64,000 nucleotides of DNA, from the NCBI RefSeq assembly GCF_049801075.1, contig NZ_JBNAGG010000003.1, positions 62,001-126,000 of the forward strand, read 5' to 3'. A program made the translations under genes and the position numbers. The notes under the pieces are model-generated. The model worked only from the letters and a program-made list of their open reading frames with translations, did not search any database and was not told the DNA's origin. This DNA is from Maritalea sp049801075 (lineage in GTDB: Bacteria; Pseudomonadota; Alphaproteobacteria; Rhizobiales; Devosiaceae). Below, in pieces: positions 59,172 to 64,000 of the stretch; positions within the stretch are counted from its first letter, which is position 1; every line of letters starts with the position of its first letter.

Positions 59172-60617
59172 ATGAGCGATAAACCGCAACGCTATGAACG
59201 GGATATGCGCGGCTATGGCCGCCGCAAGCCAGCGGTTCAATGGCCGAATGGCGCCAAGATTGCCGTGCAATTTGTGCTCAATTATGAGGAAGGCGGCGAG
59301 AACTGCCTGTTGCATGGGGACAAGGCTTCTGAGGCCTTTTTGTCTGAAATTGTGGGCGCGCAGCAATGGCAAGGCCAACGCCATTGGAACATGGAAAGCA
59401 TCTATGAATATGGCGCGCGCGCCGGGTTTTGGCGGGTGCATGAGCTGTTTACCCAATTTGATATGCCGCTGACCATTTATGGGGTGGCCACCGCGCTCAA
59501 ACGCTCGCCCGAGCAAGTTGCGGCGATGCAAGAAGCCGGATGGGAAATCGCCTCACACGGGCTAAAATGGATCGAATATAAGGATTTCACCGAGGCCGAA
59601 GAACGCGCCCATATGAAAGAGGCGATCCAGCTGCATTATGAGGCCACGGGCGCTTATCCCAAAGGCTGGTATACGGGCCGCTGTTCGGACCATACGGTGG
59701 CGCTGACCCAAGAAATGGGGTGTTTTGATTATGTGTCGGACAGTTATGCGGATGATCTGCCCTATTGGCGGGCACCCCGTGGCGAGGCGCAACAGCCACA
59801 ATTAATTATCCCCTATACACTGGACACAAATGATATGCGTTTTGCTGCGGTGCAGGGCTTTAACAGTGGCGACCAGTTTTACTGCTATTTGAAAGACAGC
59901 TTTGACGCGCTTTATGCCGAGGGCGAAAGGGGTGCGCCGAAACTGCTGAATATCGGCCTGCATTGCCGCCTGATCGGCCGCCCCGGACGGATTATGGCGC
60001 TACGGCGTTTTCTCGACTATATCCAATCCAAACCCGATGTTTGGGTGGCGCGGCGTATTGATATTGCGCACCATTGGATGCAGGAACATCCCTATGCAGC
60101 ACCAAAATTTGACGTGGTGAATATGAGCCGCACAGCCTTTGTGGACCAATTTGGTGGCATGTTTGAGCATTCGCCTTGGATTGCAGAGCGGGCTTATGAA
60201 TCTGAGCTTGGTCCGGCACATGATTGTGCCATCGGCATACATGCGGCACTGGCGGCCCAGTTTCGAAAAGCGCGGGAGAGCGAGCGGCTTAAAGTGTTGA
60301 ACGCGCACCCGGATTTGGCGGGCAAATTGGCGGCGGCGAAACGGTTGACTGAAGACTCGACCAAGGAGCAAGCAGGTGCTGGGCTTGATGCATTGACGGA
60401 TGATGAGCGCGCCACCTTCAGCGAGTTAAATGAGACTTACACGGCAAAGTTTGGTTTTCCCTTTATCATTGCGGTGAAAGGGCTGAACAAGGATCAGATT
60501 CTTGAACAGTTTAAAAAGCGCGTGCATCATGATCGGGATGAAGAATTCACGACAGCGTGTCAGCAAGTTGAGCGGATTGCTCTGTTGCGGCTGAAAGACA
60601 TGTTTGGGGAGGACTAG
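59172..60617 (+). CDS. puuE-uraD: Fused allantoinase (PuuE) and OHCU decarboxylase (UraD)
   Basis: The 481-residue protein joins two purine enzymes. Residues about 1-310 are PuuE, a polysaccharide-deacetylase-like, metal-independent type allantoinase (RDMRGYGRRKPAVQWPNG, FVLNYEEGGENCLL, WEIASHGLKWIEYKD, GWYTGRCSDHT). Residues about 315-481 are UraD (SRTAFVDQFGGMFEHSPWIA with catalytic His333, LNAHPDLAGKLA, FPFIIAVKGLNKDQIL). UraD decarboxylates OHCU to S-allantoin, which PuuE opens to allantoate, so the fusion runs C- to N-terminal. A GTG at 59163 is an alternative start; ATG 59172 is preferred because GGTGGAG precedes it closely. Confidence 0.95.
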   Translation: MSDKPQRYERDMRGYGRRKPAVQWPNGAKIAVQFVLNYEEGGENCLLHGDKASEAFLSEIVGAQQWQGQRHWNMESIYEYGARAGFWRVHELFTQFDMPLTIYGVATALKRSPEQVAAMQEAGWEIASHGLKWIEYKDFTEAEERAHMKEAIQLHYEATGAYPKGWYTGRCSDHTVALTQEMGCFDYVSDSYADDLPYWRAPRGEAQQPQLIIPYTLDTNDMRFAAVQGFNSGDQFYCYLKDSFDALYAEGERGAPKLLNIGLHCRLIGRPGRIMALRRFLDYIQSKPDVWVARRIDIAHHWMQEHPYAAPKFDVVNMSRTAFVDQFGGMFEHSPWIAERAYESELGPAHDCAIGIHAALAAQFRKARESERLKVLNAHPDLAGKLAAAKRLTEDSTKEQAGAGLDALTDDERATFSELNETYTAKFGFPFIIAVKGLNKDQILEQFKKRVHHDRDEEFTTACQQVERIALLRLKDMFGED

Positions 60618-61442
60618 ATGAGCCAATATTATACGCCCAAAGGTGGCCTGCCGCCGCAAACGCAATTGCTGACCGATCGCGCGAAATTCACGGATGCCTA
60701 TGCAGTGATCCCCAAAGGGGTGTTTAGCGATATTGTCACGTCCAACCTGCCCCATTGGGACAATACCCGCGCCTGGATTATTGCGCGGCCACTCAGCGGC
60801 TTTGCCGAGACCTTTGCGCAATATGTGATGGAAGTTGCCCCCGGTGGCGGCAGCACCCGGCCTGAGCCGGACCCGAGCGCTGAAGGCGTTTTGTTTGTGA
60901 CCGAGGGCGAAGGCGCGCTGACGCTTGACGGAGAACAGCACAAACTGGACGTGGGGTCATATGCCTATTTGGCGGTTGGGGCGGACTGGCAATTGGCGAA
61001 CGATTCAGATGCACCGCTGCGGTTTCATTGGATTCGCAAGGCCTATGAGGCGGTCGACGGGATCGATGCGCCAAAGAGCTTTGTGACCAAAGAGAATGAC
61101 CACGATCCCATCCCGATGCCAGATACGGATGGCGCTTGGGCCACCACGCGCTTTGTGGACCCCAGTGATGTGGCCCATGATATGCATGTGAATATTGTGA
61201 CGTTCCAGCCGGGCGGCGCGATCCCTTTCGCGGAAACCCACGTGATGGAGCACGGGCTTTATGTATTGCAGGGCAAAGCGGTTTATCGGCTGAATGAAGA
61301 TTGGGTTGAAGTGGAAGCGGGCGACTTTATGTGGCTGCGTGCCTTTTGTCCGCAGGCTTGCTATGCGGGTGGGCCAGAGCCGTTCCGCTATCTGCTTTAT
61401 AAAGACGTCAATCGCCACATGAAGCTGAAATTGGGGGTATAG
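60618..61442 (+). CDS. allE: (S)-Ureidoglycine aminohydrolase, double cupin
   Basis: The 274-residue bicupin has SNLPHWDNTRAWIIARPLSG, GGSTRPEPDPSAEGVLFVT, FAETHVMEHGLYVLQGKAVY and DFMWLRAFCPQACYAGG, matching UGHY/AllE (YlbA) proteins, which release ammonia from ureidoglycine. Its ATG directly follows the puuE-uraD stop and it ends directly against allA, so the three are one transcript. Confidence 0.92.
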   Translation: MSQYYTPKGGLPPQTQLLTDRAKFTDAYAVIPKGVFSDIVTSNLPHWDNTRAWIIARPLSGFAETFAQYVMEVAPGGGSTRPEPDPSAEGVLFVTEGEGALTLDGEQHKLDVGSYAYLAVGADWQLANDSDAPLRFHWIRKAYEAVDGIDAPKSFVTKENDHDPIPMPDTDGAWATTRFVDPSDVAHDMHVNIVTFQPGGAIPFAETHVMEHGLYVLQGKAVYRLNEDWVEVEAGDFMWLRAFCPQACYAGGPEPFRYLLYKDVNRHMKLKLGV

Positions 61443-61943
61443 ATGGAAGTCCCCTTTATCCCCATCAAGCAGATGACGATTGAGGCTTTTGCGCCATTTG
61501 GTGAAGTGATCGATTTGGACAAGGCCGATCATTTTCCGATCAATAATGGCATGTGCACCCGCTATAATGATCTCGCGACGGTGGAGCTAGGCGGCGTTGA
61601 ACCGCGGCCGCTGGTGAATATTTTCCGCGGCAAGCCTTATGATATTCCGCTGCACCTTAAGATGGTGGAGCGGCATCCGTTGGGTTCGCAAGCTTTTATC
61701 CCCATGAGCCGACGACCTTTTTTGGTGATTGTTGCCCCTGATGGCGCAGGCAAGCCGGGCACCCCGCAGGCATTTTTGACCCAATCGGGCCAAGGCATCA
61801 ATTTAAAGATGGGCTGCTGGCACGGGGTGCTCACCACCCTTGAGCAAACCAGCGATTTTGTGGTGATTGATCGGGGTGGGCCGGGTGAAAACCTTGAAGA
61901 GTTCTATTACGAACCAGGCTTTTTGGTGGGGTTTGCGGATTAG
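61443..61943 (+). CDS. allA: Ureidoglycolate lyase
   Basis: The 166-residue protein has the AllA motifs EAFAPFGEVIDLD, NIFRGKPYDIPLHLKMVERH, LGSQAFIPMSRRPFLVIVA and GCWHGVLTTLE with the metal-site His. It splits ureidoglycolate into glyoxylate and urea. It is the last gene of the operon. Confidence 0.95.
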   Translation: MEVPFIPIKQMTIEAFAPFGEVIDLDKADHFPINNGMCTRYNDLATVELGGVEPRPLVNIFRGKPYDIPLHLKMVERHPLGSQAFIPMSRRPFLVIVAPDGAGKPGTPQAFLTQSGQGINLKMGCWHGVLTTLEQTSDFVVIDRGGPGENLEEFYYEPGFLVGFAD

Positions 61944-61965
61944 AGATTTTTGTTGAGTGCTCTTA

Positions 61966-61995
61966 CGTCACCCCGGACTTGATCCGGGGTCTAAG
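61966..61995 (-). repeat. Palindromic interspersed repeat, copy 8
   Basis: CGTCACCCCGGACTTGATCC then GGGGTCTAAG; arms ACCCCGGA/TCCGGGGT are perfect. It lies 22 bp past the allA stop. Confidence 0.75.
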
Positions 61996-62063
61996 CGGAT
62001 GCAGAGACGAGGCACAGCCTTCACACTCTAGCCACTAGTGCATTGCCCTTTTGGCCAAGGTTA

Positions 62064-62096
62064 CATGGATTACCGGATCAAATCCGGTAATGACGG
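62064..62096 (+). repeat. Palindromic interspersed repeat, copy 9
   Basis: CATGGATTACCGGATCAAAT then CCGGTAATGACGG; it differs from copy 5 at a single loop base. It lies about 55 bp past the end of the convergent Lrp-type gene. Confidence 0.8.
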
Positions 62097-62152
62097 TGGT
62101 GGATGAGGCTATTTTGTGCTGTGGGTCGTTTTCTTTATCCGGCGGATCTGGT

Positions 62153-62596
62153 TTACCGCCGATCGAACTTACGACCCAGCACCAGCGACGTCTGCGTGCG
62201 GCGGACGCCGGGGATGAGGGCGATTTCGTCGATGATTTCGTCAATATCTTCGAGCTGTGGCGCTTCCACTGACAGGTGCAAATCATATTCGCCATTTATG
62301 GCGAGGCAGAGCTTGATTTCGGGGAAGTCTTTCAGCTTATCAGCGATCTGCTTGCCCTGCTGCTGATGCACTTCAATCATCACCAAGGCTTCCACGTGCT
62401 GGCGGCCCGGGTCTTCGGCCAATTGCACTGTGTACCCCTTAATGTAGCCCAGCCGCTCCAGCCGGGCGATCCGCTCATGTACCGTGGTGCGGGCAATGCC
62501 GAGTTTTTTAGCAATATCAGAAGTTTTCGCGCGGGCATTAAACTGCAATTGGGCAATCAATTGCCGATCCAATTCATCCCGTATGGGCTTTTCCAT
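62153..62596 (-). CDS. Lrp/AsnC-family regulator next to the lysine/saccharopine dehydrogenase
   Basis: From ATG 62596, with AAGGGAG 8 bases upstream, the protein has 147 residues: helix-turn-helix (DELDRQLIAQLQFNARAKTS, LGIARTTVHERIARLERLG) and a RAM effector domain (LCLAINGEYDLHLSVEAPQ). It diverges from the dehydrogenase gene. Longer starts up to 62662 add an unlikely N-terminus. A role in lysine-responsive control is inferred from context. Confidence 0.88.
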   Translation of the reverse strand: MEKPIRDELDRQLIAQLQFNARAKTSDIAKKLGIARTTVHERIARLERLGYIKGYTVQLAEDPGRQHVEALVMIEVHQQQGKQIADKLKDFPEIKLCLAINGEYDLHLSVEAPQLEDIDEIIDEIALIPGVRRTQTSLVLGRKFDRR

Positions 62597-62626
62597 GCCG
62601 CCACTCCCTTCCGACAAATAGTCAAA

Positions 62627-62681
62627 CATATGATAAAGTGACGATGCGCAAGTTTTGCCCAAGGCGCAAGTGCATCATATG
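62627..62681. promoter_or_regulatory. Long inverted repeat upstream of the Lrp-type gene
   Basis: CATATGAT (62627-62634) and ATCATATG (62674-62681) face each other, with GATGCGCAAG and CGCAAGTGCATC nested inside. The near symmetry over 55 bp, 30 bp from the regulator start, suggests an autoregulatory site for an Lrp octamer. Confidence 0.45.
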
Positions 62682-62710
62682 GTTAAGCGGGGATCGCGCT
62701 CCTCTTTTTC

Positions 62711-62752
62711 GTCATTTTGTCGGGAATTTCAAATAATTTCCGTCGTTTTGTC
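62711..62752. promoter_or_regulatory. Direct repeats and AT-rich symmetric site upstream of the dehydrogenase
   Basis: GTCATTTTGTC (62711) and GTCGTTTTGTC (62742) repeat at 31 bp, three helical turns. Between them GGGAATTTCAAATAATTTCC is an imperfect palindrome resembling the AT-rich sites of Lrp proteins. The array lies about 90-130 bp upstream of the dehydrogenase start. Confidence 0.45.
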
Positions 62753-62838
62753 TTGATTATGTCGGTTCAGATTCTATGCGCTGACAGCACGCACTGGCAC
62801 AATTTTACCAGTTAAAAAATCAAACCAGAGGGACAGAT

Positions 62839-63954
62839 ATGAATTGGGATGTTTTGATTGTAGGCGCAGGTAAAATTGGCCGCATGGTGGGCGTGGTTTT
62901 GGAAAGCCAGCCTGAATATAACGTGACCGTTGCCGACACCAATGAAGCTGCCTTGGCAGAAGTGGCCAAATTGGGCCTAAAAACAGCTAAGGTCGACGTG
63001 ACCAATGAAGAAGAATTGGTGGCTGCCCTTAAAGACAAAAATGCAGTGTTGAGCGCTGCCCCTTATTTTTTAACCCCTGCCATTGCGACAGGCGCGAAAA
63101 AAGCAGGCACACATTATTTCGACCTGACAGAAGATGTAAAAGGCACCAAGTTTGTGATGGACTTGGCCAAAGATGCTGACACAGCCTTTATGCCACAATG
63201 CGGTTTGGCCCCCGGTTTTGTGGGCGTTGCGGGTTATCACTTGGCGAAACAGTTCGACAAGGTCGAAGATTTGTCCATGCGCGTAGGTGCGTTGCCACGC
63301 TACCCAACAAATGCGCTGAAATATAACATCACCTGGTCCACCGAGGGCATGGTGAATGAATATTGCAACCCCTGTGAAGCCTTGGTTGACGGTAAATTGG
63401 TGGAAGTGCCACCGCTTGAAAATTTGCAAACATTCACATTGAACGGCACCGACTTTGAGTGTTTCAACACGTCTGGCGGCTTGGGCACCTTGTGCGAAAC
63501 GCTTTCTGGCCATGCAAACAATGTTTCATACCGCTCAATCCGCTATCCGGGCCACCGCGACATTTTGAAAATCTTGCTGCAAGATTTGAAACTGCAGGAT
63601 CGTCAGGATTTGATGTGCGAGATTTTCAACACGGCTTTGCCAGTGACCAAACAAGACACTGTAACCGTGTTCTGCACCGCCACAGGCACCATCAATGGCA
63701 AATATGAGGAGAAATCTTTCCTCAATGTTTCCATCCCAATGGAAGTAGCCGGGAAAGAATGGACAGCCATTCAGATCACTACGGCGGCGGGCGTAACCGC
63801 AGCGATGGATTTGATGCGGACCGGCAAATTGCCAAGCAAAGGTTTTGTGCGCCAAGAGCAGATCAATCTGGATGAGTTTTTGGACAATCGGTTCGGCGGC
63901 ATGTTCCTAGGCAAGCCGTTGGAAACCAGCACTGCGACTGAAAAAGCCGCATAA
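62839..63954 (+). CDS. Saccharopine/lysine 6-dehydrogenase family protein
   Basis: The 371-residue protein begins with a Rossmann motif (VLIVGAGKIGRMVGVVLES) and has FDLTEDV, MPQCGLAPGFVGVAGYHLA, RYPTNALKYNITWSTEGMVN and GHRDILKILL, the layout of the saccharopine dehydrogenase/LysDH family. Related alphaproteobacterial enzymes act in lysine breakdown as L-lysine 6-dehydrogenase or saccharopine dehydrogenase; sequence alone does not separate them. GAGGGACAG precedes the ATG. The divergent Lrp-type gene supports an amino acid role. Confidence 0.85.
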   Translation: MNWDVLIVGAGKIGRMVGVVLESQPEYNVTVADTNEAALAEVAKLGLKTAKVDVTNEEELVAALKDKNAVLSAAPYFLTPAIATGAKKAGTHYFDLTEDVKGTKFVMDLAKDADTAFMPQCGLAPGFVGVAGYHLAKQFDKVEDLSMRVGALPRYPTNALKYNITWSTEGMVNEYCNPCEALVDGKLVEVPPLENLQTFTLNGTDFECFNTSGGLGTLCETLSGHANNVSYRSIRYPGHRDILKILLQDLKLQDRQDLMCEIFNTALPVTKQDTVTVFCTATGTINGKYEEKSFLNVSIPMEVAGKEWTAIQITTAAGVTAAMDLMRTGKLPSKGFVRQEQINLDEFLDNRFGGMFLGKPLETSTATEKAA

Positions 63955-63959
63955 TTTCA

Positions 63960-63990
63960 AAAGGGTGGGCTTCGGTCCACCCTTTCCATT
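63960..63990 (+). terminator. Intrinsic terminator after the lysine/saccharopine dehydrogenase
   Basis: AAAGGGTGGGC / GTCCACCCTTT stem with a stable TTCG loop and one G-U pair, running into TTTCCATTTC. It lies 5 bp past the stop, so the gene is probably a single-gene transcript. Confidence 0.88.
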
Positions 63991-64000
63991 TCGGCAGCTT

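Noticed and set aside
62810..62826. TTTACCAGTTAAAAAA before the lysine/saccharopine dehydrogenase as a fourth RutR-like box
   Set aside because: The right half matches at only 3 of 7 positions and overlaps the ribosome-site region.

Overview
The window reads as a chromosomal segment of an alphaproteobacterium, most likely of the Hyphomicrobiales. The reasons are a complete alphaproteobacterial-style set of branched-chain amino acid (BCAA) genes, a PuuD-type purine pathway, and short palindromic intergenic repeats of the 'TTACCGGATCAAGTCCGGTAA' kind. I cannot name a genus. I see no rRNA, tRNA, CRISPR array, prophage or insertion sequence. Almost all of the DNA is ordinary, densely packed operons.

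Layout. (1) 1-1052: the start of a secreted FAS1-domain protein, then a gene-poor stretch with a ~105-bp tandem repeat and three palindromic repeats. (2) 1.05-12.5 kb: a MaoC/LysR pair diverges from a plus-strand valine/isoleucine operon: mmsA, isobutyryl-CoA dehydrogenase, 3-hydroxyisobutyryl-CoA hydrolase, mmsB, enoyl-CoA hydratase, HSD10-like dehydrogenase, thiolase, etfB, etfA and a second crotonase. (3) 12.6-21.1 kb: a convergent minus-strand leucine (liu) operon led by a TetR regulator, with a DUF4440 protein and an S66 peptidase inserted. (4) 21.1-27.3 kb: accessory genes, namely a small AT-rich duplicated membrane protein, an mycobacterial-type RpiB, two large exported paralogues of unknown function and a DUF2332 protein. 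(5) 27.4-35.6 kb: a LIV-type ABC importer interleaved with two acyl-CoA ligase-type genes. (6) 35.8-38.5 kb: a hybrid histidine kinase and its response regulator. (7) 38.5-43.1 kb: bkdR diverging from the branched-chain 2-oxoacid dehydrogenase genes (E1 alpha, E1 beta, E2; no E3). (8) 43.2-44.6 kb: a soluble chemoreceptor-like protein. (9) 44.7-61.9 kb: a purine block with a BMP-type nucleoside ABC importer, adenine deaminase, guanine deaminase, PuuD, XdhCBA, UraH, a PuuE-UraD fusion, ureidoglycine aminohydrolase and AllA. (10) 62.1-64 kb: an Lrp-type regulator diverging from a saccharopine/lysine dehydrogenase-like gene.

How it fits together. The Bkd complex makes branched acyl-CoAs from Val, Leu and Ile 2-oxoacids. 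The two acyl-CoA dehydrogenases pass electrons to the ETF encoded here. The mms branch finishes valine, the hydratase/HSD10/thiolase set finishes isoleucine, and liuABCDE finishes leucine. In the purine block, imported nucleosides or bases are deaminated to hypoxanthine and xanthine, oxidised to urate by XdhAB, then taken by PuuD, UraH, UraD, PuuE, AllE and AllA towards glyoxylate and ammonia. An allantoate amidohydrolase is not in the window.

Most notable observations: three intergenic matches to the RutR half-site palindrome TTGACCAnnTGGTCAA, one ahead of each purine transcription unit; two tandem ~610-residue exported paralogues with no recognised domain; a LIV-type importer built into one operon with two CoA ligases; an E2 gene whose two lipoyl domains are almost identical at the DNA level; and several well-formed candidate operators at divergent promoters. 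No wholly new defence or mobile system was found.
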